Counted from the first letter of the stretch, positions 31,438 through 44,605 are shown. The stretch: 64,000 nucleotides of DNA from Volvariella volvacea V23 (GCA_000349905.1 KB722736.1:62001-126000), one strand, 5' to 3'. The notes: generated from the letters alone by a model not told the origin. Program-made: numbers and translations.

Positions 31438-33208
31438 TCAAAAAACGCCAATGACTCGCCCTACGCATGAGATTTGCAGTGAGCCCTTCCATGCGGAGAA
31501 AATGACCCAAAAGATACGACTCACCTCTGGATTATCCATAGCCCTCGAAGATATAATCCCAGGATATTCTTTTACAGAAATACATGCACTAGCTGCGGTG
31601 ACGTATTCACGAGGCAACGTGTCCACGACTTTCAAGTCGGTGAAAATCACATCAACGTTTGCGGATGACAAGAGTTGGAGTGACGCCGAGTTGAATATAT
31701 CAGTTCCCGCCTTGTAGATCAGTGCTAGCACGACAATTATTTGTAGGGGTCAGGAGATTGATGCATACCGGAAGGCGGGCTTTCATGCCTATACTATCAA
31801 TGACTTTCCCAGCTCTATTGATCCTCAGCGCTATGTTAATCATACCTGTGAATGCCAAGAGAGGTCAGTATACGTGCAGAAGGTCAACCGTAGCAATCTC
31901 AACCACCCACCTGCTACCTTCGAATCGAAGGTTCCGGTATCCAAGTTGTTATCATTAATGTAAAGCCTAATCATCCGGCGGATATTAATGGCCAAACCTG
32001 CCACCTACACAATAATGCATACTTAGCAGATGGGTCAGCAGCGCGAGCAGCCTCAAACGCGATTCGGATGAAGTTCTGTGAATAAAATTTGAGCCACACG
32101 ACATTGACAATGATGATTTCATCTGCTCACTTCGCCTAGTAATCTGGAGAATACGCTGGGGCGCAAGATACCTTCATCGTCCAGCGCTTGACTGGGAAAG
32201 GGTGAATATAATATATCTCTCATATATATATCTGTAAGGTGTACCTGACGACAGTCCACTAACACCAGAGGTCAGTCTTATTGTATAACTCGCTTTGCAA
32301 TGACCAAAACGTACCGCTAATTGGGCACGAGTGTATCAGAATTGAATACACAAAGATACGAATACACGCACCATAAACCTGTCCTCTATATAGACGGACC
32401 AATGCAGTAATGTGATCCTGAATAACAGTTGTCTGCAAGTATGTCGGCCAAGAAGTCATGCGTTCTCAAGTAAACGGTGTGCATACCAGGATTGCGGGAT
32501 CGTCAATAGAATCAATCCAACTTGGGAGGCGAGAATTTGAGACTAAATGGTTACAACGATTTTGGTGTTTTTATTAACCGGCTCAACCACGTCGACGTAC
32601 TCAAAGGTTCTGCCCAAACTGGCTTCCCAATAGCTTGCGTGAACACCAGATCTGTGGAAGAAAAATTGAACGACCCTCGAGATACTGGATGATGTTAGTA
32701 GGAATAATTGTGATTGCTCTGAAGACCTTACGCTCAGTTAAATCCCACTGGAAGTGATGAAGGTAAGTATAGAGAGTCAACCACTAAAACCGGGTCACCT
32801 ACTGAGAAGGAATTCGACTGGCAGGAAGATGCAGGCGTAAGTCAGAATATGGAACTTAGGAAGGTATGCTCTTCAGATACCGCCACAAGTCCAAATTGAC
32901 TCTGAATGAGGTCGGCATAGGCTGTTAATTTGAGTTAAATAAAAGCTCCCCAAAAATTAGAACGAGATCTTACTTGGATTATTGAAGTCGGCAGGTTCAG
33001 CAAATACGCCCTGTAGCCCATTGAACGGCACTGTTGTAATCACGGTATTTGATAGACGTACCCAGAATTCCTTCCTACTAGCCTTAAAGAGTTGATCGAG
33101 GCCAGGCGTTTGTCGTTGTTGAGGAGCTGTAGCAGTTGATAAAGAAAGTCCGGCTTGAACACATAAGAGAAGTATGGCAAGAGAAACGAAGTTTGAGAAG
33201 GGTCTCAT
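31438..33208 (-). CDS. Unrecognised multi-exon gene with signal peptide
   Basis: The best supported part is the 5' end. Exon 1 (33208-32974) encodes a clear signal peptide, MRPFSNFVSLAILLLCVQAG, then a soluble segment ending V-F-A-E-P-A-D-F-N-N. Exon 2 starts at 32921 after a 52-bp GT..AG intron and reads Y-A-D-L-I-Q-S-Q-F-G-L-V. Further minus-strand pieces look coding: S-G-V-H-A-S-Y-W-E-A-S-L-G-R-T-F near 32640 with a stop at 32543, and V-D-V-I-F-T-D-L-K-V-V-D-T-L-P near 31640. I could not assemble them into one frame, and the last may belong to a second gene or a decayed one. I do not recognise the family. The region splits the array between copies 2 and 3. Confidence 0.35.
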
Positions 33209-34795
33209 CGTCACAGTTCTGTTCAGGATGGTAAAACCACACAGTGAGAGGCAATGTTTACTCACCCTTTATATTGCGCGCATTGGAATTTCATAAATCA
33301 AAGGTGAAACCAGCACCATGGAATACAGCGGTACAGTGCAGGGCTAAAATCAAGCAACATCATGACGTTCCCCATCTGGGGCCAAAGCTCTCATTGCTTG
33401 CTGAACTGCCGCCATCACGTCAACTGGAATTTGGATTACGCGCTAGTCAGATGGGGCGTGCAACTGCCAATGAAAAGGGTTGATGGTAAATCATCAATAG
33501 TATCGGAACTGCAATTAAGACATGGCCTCACCTGCCTAATCTCGACACAAGATGCCAGCGAACCATTGACCTGAGACGTCTATATCATTTCCAGTCCATT
33601 CGATTAAACAGCTTTCGACACGGTTAGCCCTCATCCCAGTGAACTCACCTGTGCATTTGACGGCAGGGGCATGCCAAAGAATATAAGATTCCCATGCCAG
33701 CTAGCCCTCAGCGGTTCAACAATTATCGCCGATGATTCTACACACAAGGCTTAGAAGTTGCTACGCTGAGCCTGCCTGAGGGCAATTCCGAGCATCCCAT
33801 CTATGTCTACAGGCTATGAGATTACCCTGAGAATGTTTCGCATGGTGCAAGCACAAGATATTTGGGATGGACGCTATTCACCTTATATCCAATCCACGCC
33901 GAGCTCAGCTCCAAAAAGGTGAAATAGTCCCAGCGATTGCTGCAAAATGTTCCAAAGTTAAGTCAATAATAAAACCTTGCTCCTCGTCAGCCGCCAAATC
34001 CTGAATGGCTGATTAGTGCCTGTCAGACTTTCAGACGGGCCGCTGTTGAGATGACGCGCATTATTGCTAGAAGGATGACTATGCGTTTCTGCAAGTAATT
34101 TTCGTGCTTCATCTGACCTTTTTAAAAGCTCGATGATGTGATAGTAAGCAGCCCTTTGGCAGGACAAGACACAGCACCCACCGGATAACCATCAACCAGC
34201 TCCCTCAAAGTCCCTTTGGACAAGGAAGATGCTTGGAATTGCTAGCTCCTTCAAAGGTGCCTATATTTACACTAGCAATGGCTTTGTTGCGTGACGATTG
34301 CAAAAATGATGAGAAGTACGCCTGGGACAGTCTAGTACTGTATTACGAGGGAAGTTAGCAAGTTGGTTGCTGGTTTGATTTTTGGGTGGCTTGTCGAATT
34401 CCACCCACGCTGTGGCTGAGCGCTAAGTTCAGACGCCCGACACCCAGGCTGCCTCAAACACAATCCGCCCTCGATGGATTGTCGGATGCAATTATGCATA
34501 CCACGGTCAACACGGCAATCCACTTCTGTCAACAGTACCTTGTCTAGCTGTTGCTTTTGATCTATCTGCTTCGCAGCACCAAGCGCCTTGCGTTTGTCGG
34601 GTGGCCCAGACGAGCAGTAGACCTGCACGGATGGCAGTCTAATCCCCGCCTTCACTCACTCAAGACCCAAACTCTCGATCTCATTCCCCCCTTCCGCGAT
34701 CCTCAATTTTTTACTTGTTATTTCTTCTGACTGCACCATATCATCCATATCTGGACTTTCGCTCGGGGTTTGGCGTCTATCACGTACAGCCACCC
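33209..34795. other. Intergenic upstream of array copy 3
   Basis: No gene recognised. The last 130 bases carry the three conserved promoter blocks of the array (CCATATCTGGAC at 34745, TTTGGCGTCTATC at about 34769, and the next entry). Confidence 0.45.
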
Positions 34796-34808
34796 TATCT
34801 GATCGACG
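34796..34808 (+). promoter_or_regulatory. Array promoter motif, copy 3
   Basis: TATCTGATCGACG lies 56 bp before the ATG, preceded by the two upstream blocks shared with copies 4, 9, 10 and 11. Confidence 0.6.
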
Positions 34809-34864
34809 TGTACGGCCAACCTCCCTCCACGACCTGAAGATAGCCACCTTGTCCACTTATAGCG

Positions 34865-36343
34865 ATGCTTTTGGGAACATTGCTCGTGTTTCTCCTCTCA
34901 CGCGCCCTCGCACATCCGGTCTCCTTACCGCTTGAAAACTCAGTTCCTCCCTCATACCCTGTTCATAACGCATTTGTCGCCATATCGGACTGCATCCGCG
35001 ACCCATCTAAGATTCGATCGACATCAGAACTTGTATGGAATTGCCTTGGGACAATATTCGTGTGCACCTGGGTTGCGATACACCCGAACATGCCGGACAG
35101 GAACGCGTCAAAGAGCGAGAAGATGTGGCAGAAGGTCAAGACTTGTCTGTATGCGCTGTTGGCTCCAGAGATGCTCATAATGCTGGCTATGCGCCAACAG
35201 ATCTCTGCATCACGAGTCGCCAGACAGCACCGAGGTGTGTAGTGTTTAAATGAGCCAATACGAGGGCTGATCCGAGACAAAACAGCCCACGGTTGGACCA
35301 TGACTCATGGGTTCTTCTTGATTATGGGAGGATTTATGCGAGAGGATGGAGATGGGTATAAAGTGGTCACCATAGGTTCTCAGGGCGATGTAAGGCTTGG
35401 TGAGGAGCGGAGGAAGGTGGAAATCATACTACCGGCAATCTCAGAGGAAGAAATTCAAGACAAGGCAAAAGGCGATTTTCTCACCAAGGTGGTCGTCGTC
35501 ATGCAAACCTCCTGGTTCGTCATCCAGTGCATCGCTCGTCATGCTCAAGGTCTTGTTGTCACAGAGCTCGAGTTGGTTACTCTTGCATTTGCGACGTTAA
35601 ACGTCATTACGTATTTCCTTTGGTGGAGCAAGCCATTGAATGCGGAATTCCCGATCTATTTCAAGAAGGATGGGAGTCGGACAAGTGGACCGGTCACAAC
35701 CGCGAAGGATAATCTTGGGGTGTCGGACAGGTACTCGGGAGTTTGGATTGGTTGGACGTGGGGACAGCAAAAGCTAAAAAAGAGCATCTGGGAGAGGATA
35801 AAAAGCGACATGGGACAGAAATCCTTTATTCAGGTTGTTTGGAAGTGGCTAGCCAAGAAACCATTCGCCGCAATCTTCCAACCCTTAGATGACATGGCCG
35901 GTAATTCGGACGTAAAAAGCTCTACGTGCGTTGGCCCATATTACAGTGGTCCTTTATCCCAAGCCGAATGGGTTTCAATGGTCTCCTTATCTTCCCTTAT
36001 CGGCGCCCTCTTTGGTGGAATTCATCTCATCGGATGGAATTTCGTGTTCTCTACACGCGTTGAACGTGGCTTGTGGAGGATCTCGTCCATTGTTATTACT
36101 GCTGAACCCGCTGCTCTCGCTGTGTCTCAGATCCTTGGCTGGTTGGAGGACACGAGTACCAGGTTTGGACCTTTGATTGGATTTGTCCTCGTACCTGCCA
36201 GTGTCCTAGCAGTTATCGTTGGCCCCATATTATACATTGCCGCTCGCATTGCCCTTCTCGTCTTACCTCTCTTTGCTCTTCGCAATCTTCCCCCTTCAGC
36301 TTTTCAAAATGTACAATGGTCCGACTACATCCCGCATATTTAA
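34865..36343 (+). CDS. Array membrane protein, copy 3 (intact, reference copy)
   Basis: Exon 1 is 34865-35234, the intron 35235-35285 and exon 2 35286-36343; 475 residues. Layout: a signal-like segment at 1-17 (probable cleavage after LA-HP), a short Pro-rich linker, S-D-C-I-R-D-P-S-K-I-R-S-T at 41-53, and a membrane segment with WNCLGTIFVCTW at 58-69. A second hydrophobic segment is at about 94-108. After the intron comes HGWTMTHGFF and a variable charged loop. DKAKGDFL at about 182-189 precedes a third segment, and TELELVTLAFATLN at 216-229 a fourth. Three further segments in the last third (G-G-I-H-L-I-G-W, V-E/A-E-P-A, G-P-I-L-Y) end in WSDYIPHI. The pattern belongs to a widespread fungal membrane family without known function, seen as C-T-W..H-N-P, K-G-D and F/Y-I-P-H-I blocks. 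No enzymatic motif is visible. Confidence 0.93.
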
Positions 36344-36788
36344 GCTACGTCTTATCTCCATTACTTCGATGTCGATTAGTTGGTCAAATCCTCATACTTC
36401 GATACCTTTCGTTTCTGGCATTGCAATATCGCCATTTATGTTATACAATGTCTTAGTCGTCCACGAGGTCCTCTTCACAGCACCAAGCGTCCTTGAGGTT
36501 TGTCGGAGGGCCCAGACCAAGCAACGAATCCCCTCCGACGATGCCACAGCACAGCTAACAGCCCAATTTCAGCCTTTAATTATTTGAAACACCGCATATC
36601 CAGTCCCATCCCCCGTTAAGGCCCCGTTCCCCGACGTGTTGGTCATTATTTTTGGCTGCATTTCCGCTTTCCATATCTAGACCGTTGTCAGGGTTCGGCG
36701 CCTATCACGCGCACGCCTCCCCTATTTTGCAGACGTGCCCTCAGCCAACACTATCAGAATATATCTACGCTCCTACCCAACTACAACG

Positions 36789-38270
36789 ATGCTCTTAGGA
36801 GCACTATTTGTATTCCTCCTGTCACGCACCCTCGCTCATCCAGTCTCGTTACTACCAGAGAATCCAGTTCCGCCCACCTCACCCATCCTCAACGCATTCG
36901 TTGCAGTATCAGACTGTATACGTGATCCATCGAAGATTCGATCAACATCCGAATTGCTATGGAACTGCCTTGGAACCGTTTTCGTGTGCACCTACGTCGC
37001 GATCCACCCCAACATGTTGGATAGGGACGCAACAATGTGGGAGAGGCTGTGGCAGAAGGTTAAGACGGGTCTATATGCGCTGCTGGCACCCGAGGTCATC
37101 ATCGTAATGGCTATGCGCCAACGGTTCGTTGCATCGAGGATCGCCAGACAGTTCCGAGGTATGCCATGCTCGTTTTGACTCTTAATGGGCTCAAAAGTCC
37201 TGACAGGCCATGGCTGGACGATGACTCACGGGTTTTTTATGATAATGGGTGGTCTGATGCGAGAGGACGAAGGTGTGTACAAGGTAGTCACCATAGACGA
37301 AGATGGTGATGTAGAGGTTGGAGGAGTGTGGAAGAAAGAAGGAATAATATTCCCGACGATCTCGGAGGAGGAAATTCAAGATAAAGCCAAGGGAGATTTC
37401 CTCAGCAAGCTCGTTGTCATCATCCAGACATCCTGGTTTGTCGTCCAGTGCATCGCCCGTCATGCCCAAGGCCTCGTCATCACGGAGCTCGAGTTGGTCA
37501 CTCTGGCATTTGCGACGCTGAATGTCATCACTTATTTTCTTTGGTGGAGTAAGCCGTTGAATGCGGGATATCCGATCTACTTCAAGAAGGATGGGAGTCG
37601 AACAAGTGGGCCAATGAAGATCGCTAAGGATAATCTCGGGGTGTCGGACAGGTACCGGGGCCTGTGGATTGATTGGATGTGGGGACAGAGAAAGTCAGAG
37701 GAGGGTATTCTAAAGAGAATCCAGGGAGATATGGAGCAGGAATCAGTGATAGAGGTACTCCAGACATGGCTGTTCAAGAAACCATTTTCCGCAACGTTTT
37801 CTCCCTCATGAGAGATGTTAGGGGATACCCAGGTCAGCGTTTCGCATTTCTCGTACGTTGGCGCCTATTACAGTGGAGAACAATCGACAGCGGAACGCAT
37901 GTTAATGATCTGCATATCTTCGCTGATCGATTTTCTCTTTGGCGGAATTCACCTCATTGGATGGAATTTCCAGTTCCCTACTGTCATTGAACGCGATATG
38001 TGGAGGGTATCCTCCATCATTGTTACCGTCGAGCCTGCCCTCATAGCTGGGGACGTGTTCCTTAATTGGGTGAACGATGAGCATCCCAGGTTTGAGACTT
38101 TGATTGTGTTCATTGGTGTGCCCATAGAATTCCTTGCGGTCTTCATTGGGCCTATCTTGTACATCGCTGCTCGCGTTGTTCTCCTCGTCTTATCTCTGTT
38201 TTCTCTTCGTGATCTTCCACCTTCTGCCCACCAAAATGTTCAATGGTCTGACTACATTCCACATATTTAG
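36789..38270 (+). pseudogene. Array membrane protein, copy 4 (one in-frame stop)
   Basis: Exon 1 is 36789-37158, the intron 37159-37206 and exon 2 37207-38270. The frame is continuous and homologous throughout, except for a TGA at 37809-37811 in the segment that reads F-S-P-L-D-x-M in its relatives. Downstream it continues in the same frame through G-A-Y-Y-S-G and FFGGIHLIGW-like sequence to WSDYIPHI. A single base change, probably from CGA, would account for it. It could be a recent null, a polymorphism or an error. The promoter blocks are present (CCATATCTAGAC near 36671, GTTCGGCGCCTATC near 36693). Confidence 0.8.
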
Positions 38271-40753
38271 TCACATCTTCATTCCCTATCGTTTCTTTGC
38301 CACTTCGTTGTCATAGCTATTGCCCATTGATATCTTATCCATACGTGAGGTACTTCATTTGCGTCTCGTCCCTTTCCTGTATCTTCACTACCAGACTAAC
38401 GATCTTGATATCCATCCCGAAATAGCCACAAGCGAGTCAAGGACTAGCAGAATCGAGACCAGTACTGCATCTGCAACACAACAGGAAAATCAGGCTGGTT
38501 TTCTCAGAACCAGGCCAAACAATCAGGAAAACACATCAAATGTTTTGTCAACTGAATTGAAAAACGGGTCATAATTTATGGTTTGCACCTGCTTCTGACC
38601 TGGTTCCTCTCCAAACATTCTGTTCTGCCTGCTGTGCAAGTCAAATGAGCAGGCGAGACGTGATCACGATTAAAGGGAGTGACACATAAGGCAAAATCCT
38701 CGGTTCTAGAATGAACGACGACCTTGAATCGCTTTGCTGGGAGGAGGTAACCGGATCTCATTTAGGGATGAAACGCAACTAGTACAATAAGGGCCATAGG
38801 TGCATGTGTAGGCTGCGTGCGCTAGTGTAAGAGCAAAGAGCACGATTATAAGCTGGTGCGCGTATATGGGATTGTGGATGCGGCAACACCGTAGTGACCA
38901 GGTCAAATACCGGGGTTCAAACAAAGAATGAAGGGAGTAAGAATGACCACGACTGACGAGGAATGAAAGTAGGAGGATGGTACCGTGGAAGGATAAAAAC
39001 CGAGAAAAAGCCGAAAAACGAAGTCAAAAATTATAGGAGATGATAAGGAAGTGAGGAAGAGAGTAAGACAGTGACAAGAATGAGGCAAGTGCTATTTCTA
39101 GCTTCTAATTGCCGCAGACCCCAGATAAAAGCTCGGTCTACGACAGATTGAATACACTCAACAGCATATTGTCGCAGTGCACCAATGGAATCTACGCCAC
39201 TCCGCCCAAATTTTTGAACAAACCATGAGCTTATAGTGGCGGGTAATGATATATGTGTATCTAGAGTTTGGTCTCGGTATAAAGTGGCAAGGCCAAGCGC
39301 GGTCGAAGTACTTCGGTTGAGTAGTTGGTAGATCTTGCTGGATTATACCCATTTCTGTAAGAGCAAAACCGATTCCGCAGCCACAAAGAATCGCAATCCT
39401 TCCGAAAGACATAGCTAGGTGCAGAATTGAAACTCAAAGTTAGTGCAGTTGCTTCCAAAATGTACTTCAAATGCACACTTAAATGTGTGCTCGATCGGTG
39501 CTGAATCGTTCACGTCTGCAGATCTTCCATACATCTCTAATATGCTATGCAGCGTTGTTTACGGACACAGTTAGATGGCGACACACCTGTGACGTCGGGA
39601 ATGCGACGGCACGTTGGCATATACAGAGCAGCTGATAGGAGTGGTGACCATGGTCATGCAACCCATCCAGCCAACGGCCATTATAAACAAAAATTTGAGT
39701 AGGCGACGACCACATCCTTTCATTGTGGCGAACACTGCCCTCTCGAAGAACGACAACCTAGCTTTAGCGCCAATGAATTGAAATGTTTCAGGTATGGTTC
39801 ATTGATGCCCTTCACAGGAATCGTCGTTGAACGCAAGCTAGAAATGCGGACAAGGCAACAAAACGTTCCGTCATGTTCGCAGTGTCAGGCACGGAATGAC
39901 GGCAAATGGGGTTTTTTAAGCGCCACCCCCACACTGGGTCCTACAAATTTGAAAAACCCAAATTTTAAGATTAACAGTTTCAGCACGCGAAGTAACGAGC
40001 TTTGGTGACACGAGGTGAACTCGCCAAGGTAGGGAAATTAAATCGTGTTCATCGTATTCCAGGAAGAGCACATTGGAATCAATATTTCAAGGTTCACGGC
40101 TGTGCGCGTGGCTACGTGCACTGGTGCGAGTGTCAAGTATGGTAGAAGCGGAATGCGAGTCGTCGGGTTGGGGATGTGGGGAGATGCCAGACTAATGAAT
40201 TGAAGTACCAGGGTTAAGATCAAGAACGAGGGGATTGAGAGACTCAGGCCGATAGATAACGAGAATGTCAAGTACAGAAGCAGTTTTAAACCAAGGAACA
40301 GGACAGCACCCTGGGTAAAATGACGGAGGGATGCGTATGAGGAAGGGATGAGGAACAAGCGGACTTCCAACTACAGGTCGTCCACCAACAGAGCTTTCCC
40401 ACACTCACCAATTCTGGCTCAATGCCATTTGTGGGCGTACATCTCGTCCAGTGTTGGACTAACGGGACATTCGCCGCTGAAGAAACCTGTCCTGAGGCAG
40501 TTCCCTCTGCCGTTGTTCCCAATGCTCAACAAAGACCTAGGGAATGTGAGTATAAGATCATGATATAAACCAACTTCAATACTATAACAACCAGACCACT
40601 CGCTTGGATCTCAATTGAGTCTTTGTCATTTCATTGCTAGGTCGAATCCTTTCCCCGACCACTCCCTGACTCCTCATAGATTCTTGACGCTTCGGTCGTC
40701 ATTCTTAATTATCAAGGCCCAGCACCTATTGGCCATCCCCACTGCCTAGAATA
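38271..40753. other. Long intergenic stretch, no gene recognised
   Basis: Several short minus-strand frames start with hydrophobic stretches (for example 38706-38924, 39571-39756, 40038-40370), but none has a family motif or supports a splice model I trust. A decayed secreted-protein gene is possible near 40286-40522. The array promoter motif is not recognisable before copy 5, where only a TCTTGACGCTTCGG segment near 40682 is loosely similar. Confidence 0.35.
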
Positions 40754-42226
40754 ATGCTCCTGGCAACGCTTTTCATCTTCCTCCTCACACATACACTCGC
40801 ACACCCAATCCCTCCTCCATCCAGAGACCCAATTACTCCCACATCGCCCGTCCTCAACGCATTTGTCGCCGTATCGGATTGCATCCGCGATCCAACCCGA
40901 GTCCGATCGACGTGGGAGTTGATCTGGAATTGCGTCGGGACCATTTTCGTGTGCACATATGTCGCTATTCATCCGAACATTCCAAATAAGGATGCCACGA
41001 AGTGGGAGAAGATGTGGCAAAGGATCAAGACGTGTGTGTACGCGCTGCTGGCTCCAGAGGCAATTATCATGCTGGCCATGCGCCAACGGTTCGCTGCGGC
41101 GAAGATCGCGAAACGAAACCAAGGTATGTTGTGTGGTAAAACCAGCAATAAGGCTAAATAAAGCGCGACAGATCACGACTGGACTGTGACTCATGGCTTT
41201 TTCGTGATTATGGGAGGGCTGATGCGAGAAGGGAAAAACGGGTTCAGGGTGGTCACCATGGACAGCGATGGTAATATACGATCCGGCGGAAAGAAGGAGA
41301 AGGGGATAATATTACCAGCCATCTCAGAGGAGGAAATCCAAGACAAAGCCAAAGGCGATTTCCTCAGCAAGGTCGTCGTCGTCCTGCAGACGTCGTGGTT
41401 CATGATCCAGTGCACAGCTCGTTATGCACAAGGCCTCGTCATCACAGAGTTGGAGTTGGCCACGCTCGCGTTCGCAACGCTGAACATCATCACATACTTT
41501 CTGTGGTGGAGCAAGCCGTTGAACGCAGAGTACCCGATCTATTTCAACAAGGACGGGAGTCGGTCTAGCGGGCCAGTGAAGACTGCAAAAATTAGTACCA
41601 ATCGTGGGTTATCGGACGGGAATTCAAGCACATGGCTTGGTCTGGGATTTTTTACGAGGGTTATCCCGCAGCGAATAAAGGAGGACATGGGCGAGAAACT
41701 ATCCGTAAGCGTGGTCTGGAAATGGCTAATCATCAAAGCATTCAGCTTGATCGTCTTCCCCTTCCTTGAAATGATGGGCACTGACGGCTCCACAAAACTG
41801 CATCGAACGTGGGTAGACCCATACTACGGCGGGGAATTGCCCGATACAGAATGGATTCCACTGGTATCGCTATCCTCGCTAGTCGGTATTCTCTTCGGAG
41901 GAATACACCTCCTCGGATGGAACTTTGAGTTTTCCACCGAGGTCGAACGCGATTTATGGAGGATGGCGTCTATCATCGTTACCGTCCAGCCAGCCGTTAT
42001 TGCAGCGAGTACCATTCTGGCTTGGCTGGACGATAGACATCCTGGACTTCAGATCCTAATTTGGGCTTTTGGGGAACCCATAGCCACTCTAGCGGGCTTC
42101 ATTGGACCTATCCTGTATGTCCCCGCTCGCCTTTCTCTCTTCTTCTTACCCGTCTACGCTCTTCGCGATCCCCATCCCTCTACCCACCAGAATATCCAAT
42201 GGTCCGATTTTATCCCGCATATATAG
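40754..42226 (+). CDS. Array membrane protein, copy 5 (intact)
   Basis: Exon 1 is 40754-41123 (370 nt), the intron 41124-41171 and exon 2 41172-42226; 474 residues. It is the most divergent intact copy. The signal segment has LLTHTLAHPIPPP, the core reads WNCVGTIFVCTY, I-H-P-N-I-P-N-K replaces I-H-P-N-M-P-D-R, and the region before the IPHI end reads A-R-L-S-L-F-F-L-P-V-Y-A-L-R-D. Its promoter lacks the clear blocks of the other copies. No frame break is present. Confidence 0.92.
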
Positions 42227-42907
42227 CCGCTCTTTCGATTCCTTTAGATTTTCGTACCTTCGCTAGTCGAGCTATCCTCCAGTCCTTTCGTGTGTTTGCT
42301 GCTTTTCTTGCGTTCAGGCGGCGCATTTCGTTGTAGCTTGTCTACATCGTCCACTCTTTTGATTCATGGACACTTCGATATAATCTCCGTTCTTTTCTGT
42401 TCCCTCTTATTGCTATAGTACACCCATCTATTCCATGGACTTATTGTATCGCTAGTCATTACATTTCGTCACATTTTGTATGATTACAGGGTTCAATTGT
42501 ACAAATAGTGAACGCAGTGCAATGAGTCTTAATTATAGTATTCGCGCAAAGATGGTCAATGGAAGAAACTCTTAGTTGGGCCAATGTGCTGTTCATGCTT
42601 TTGGGTTTGGGATGGATGAGGTTATGACGGCCCGCTGGGCCCGATCTTCGGGGTATGAAAACGTTAACCAATCACAACACTTCCTTTGTCACGACCACAA
42701 ATTTCATCTGCACGAGCAGAGGGATTCACCCAAACGATTGGAAAAACCGACTTTGCACTTTCATTTCTGGGTGGTATCCTGTTCTACCGCGTTCTCCTTG
42801 GTCTTTCCTGAGTCACCTTTCCTTTGTCACCACTATGATTCCAGTCATCTTCGCCATATCTAGGATGGCATCCAGAGTTGGATATGTACTACACGTGTGA
42901 GCCTACT
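42227..42907. other. Intergenic upstream of array copy 6
   Basis: No gene. A short stretch near 42700-42740 translates as N-F-I-C-T-S-R-G-I-H-P-N-D, reminiscent of the I-F-V-C-T-Y-V-A-I-H-P-N core of exon 1. It may be a much decayed exon 1. CCATATCTAGGA at about 42853 is the first promoter block. Confidence 0.4.
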
Positions 42908-42925
42908 CCATCCGATAGGCGCTCA
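42908..42925 (+). promoter_or_regulatory. Array promoter motif, copy 6
   Basis: CCATCCGATAGGCGCTCA lies about 48 bp before the ATG and shares GATAGGCGCTCA-type sequence with copies 7 and 8. Confidence 0.6.
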
Positions 42926-42972
42926 CAATCATCTTCTAAACCTTCCACGACCCATCGACCTCTTTTATTACT

Positions 42973-44468
42973 ATGCTCTTGGGAACACTCTTCCTGTTCC
43001 TCCTCTCACATACACTTGCTCACCCGGTCTCTCTACCACCGGAAAACCCTACTTCACCCGAATCGCCGGTCCTCAATGCGTTTGTCGCCATATCAGATTG
43101 TATCCGTGATCCATCTAAGATCCGGTCGACATCTGAATTGCTTTGGAACTGCCTTGGTACAATATTCGTGTGCACCTACGTTGCAATACACCCGAATATG
43201 CCTGATCCGGATGCGACGAAGGGGGAGAGGATGTGGCAAAAGGTCACGACATGCCTATATGCGCTGCTGGCTCCGGAGGTAGTCATCATGATGGCTATGC
43301 AACAACGATTTGCTGCGTCGAGGATCGCCAAACAGTACAAAGGTATGCCACGTTCGATTAAACAAGGGAGATAACTAAGCGCGATATACTAGATTATGGC
43401 TGGACGATCACTCATGGGTTTTTCGTAACTATGGGAGGATTGATGCGAGAAGATGAAAATGGATATAAGGTGGTCATCATGGGGGCGGATGGTCATATAA
43501 CGCTAGGTAAATCAAAAGAGAAGGTGGAGGTAATGCTCCCGACGATCTTAGAGGATGAGATAATGGATAAAGCCAAAGGAGATTTCCTCACCAAGCTTGT
43601 CGTCGTCATCCAGACATCTTGGTTCCTTGTTCAGTGCATTGCCCGTCATGCCCAAGGCCTTATTGTCACAGAGCTTGAGCTGGTCACTTTGGCATTTGCA
43701 ACACTCAATATCATCACCTATTTTTTGTGGTGGAGCAAGCCGTTGAATGCGGAGTTCCCGATCTATTTCAAGAAGGATGGGGGTCGGTCAAGTGGTCCAA
43801 TGAAGATTAAGAAGGATAATTTTGGGTTGTCAGACATGTACTCGGGAGTATGGATTGGTTGGACATGGGAAGAGAACCCCCCAAAGGAGAGTATCTGGCA
43901 GAGAATAAAGAACGATGTGGGGCGGAAGACACTTATACACTTGGTTTGCAAGTGGTTGGTTTTCAAACCATTCACACTGATTTTTTCTCCCTTATTTAAT
44001 ATGATGGGCAGTGTTGGGTTTGTGGTCAAAATTTCTGCTGACACATATGTTGATCCCTATTACAGTGGTCCACCCCTCGGAGCATCACCCACTTGGATTT
44101 TTATGAGCCTTCTTTCTGCCCTGATTGGCATCCTTTTTGGCGGCATCCATCTTATTGGATACAATTACAGGTTTTCTACTTATACTGAATGTCTTTTGTG
44201 GAGGATATCATCCATCATTGTCACTGTCGAGCCACCCATCCTTGCTGCAGTCCCCATTCTTGAGTTTTTGCGCTATAGGTATCCTAAATTTGACGTTTTA
44301 ATTGCAACTCTCCACACGTTTGCAGACATTCTAGCAGCTATTATTGGACTCATTTTGTACACCGCTGCTCGCATTACACTCCTCGTCTTACCTCTTCTTG
44401 CTCTTCGTAATCTCCCTCCCTCTGCCCACCAAAACGTCCAGTGGTCCGATTACATCCCACATATCTAG
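42973..44468 (+). CDS. Array membrane protein, copy 6 (intact)
   Basis: Exon 1 is 42973-43342 (370 nt), the intron 43343-43392 and exon 2 43393-44468; 481 residues, the longest copy because of a longer loop before the last membrane segments (V-K-I-S-A-D-T-Y-V-D-P-Y-Y). The core motifs WNCLGTIFVCTY, DKAKGDFL and TELELVTLAFATLN and the end WSDYIPHI are all present. From 44401 on, its last 68 coding bases and 3' flank are nearly identical to those of copy 11 although the rest of the genes differ, which points to gene conversion or a recent exchange. Confidence 0.92.
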
Positions 44469-44605
44469 CTACGCCTTCAAATCATTTCTTCGCTTTATGA
44501 TCCGCCGTCGATGCTCGATATTCTACTCAAATGTTTTCCCACTCCGTTTTCCCACCTTTTCTCTACCTCAGTGTTGCATGATACCGTAAACGTCGCCATA
44601 CAGCA
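44401..44605 (+). repeat. Near-identical 3' segment shared with copy 11
   Basis: By eye this matches 58171-58375 with no difference in the 68 coding bases and about five substitutions in the following 137 bases. Sequence on either side diverges abruptly. Confidence 0.85.

Noticed and set aside
38706..40522. Small hydrophobic minus-strand frames as a secreted-protein gene
   Set aside because: No consistent exon set, no conserved motif.
42690..42740. Possible decayed exon 1 of the array family (N-F-I-C-T..I-H-P-N)
   Set aside because: Too short; a similar I-H-P-N-D word also occurs at 49.0 and 54.3 kb and may be a spacer repeat instead.
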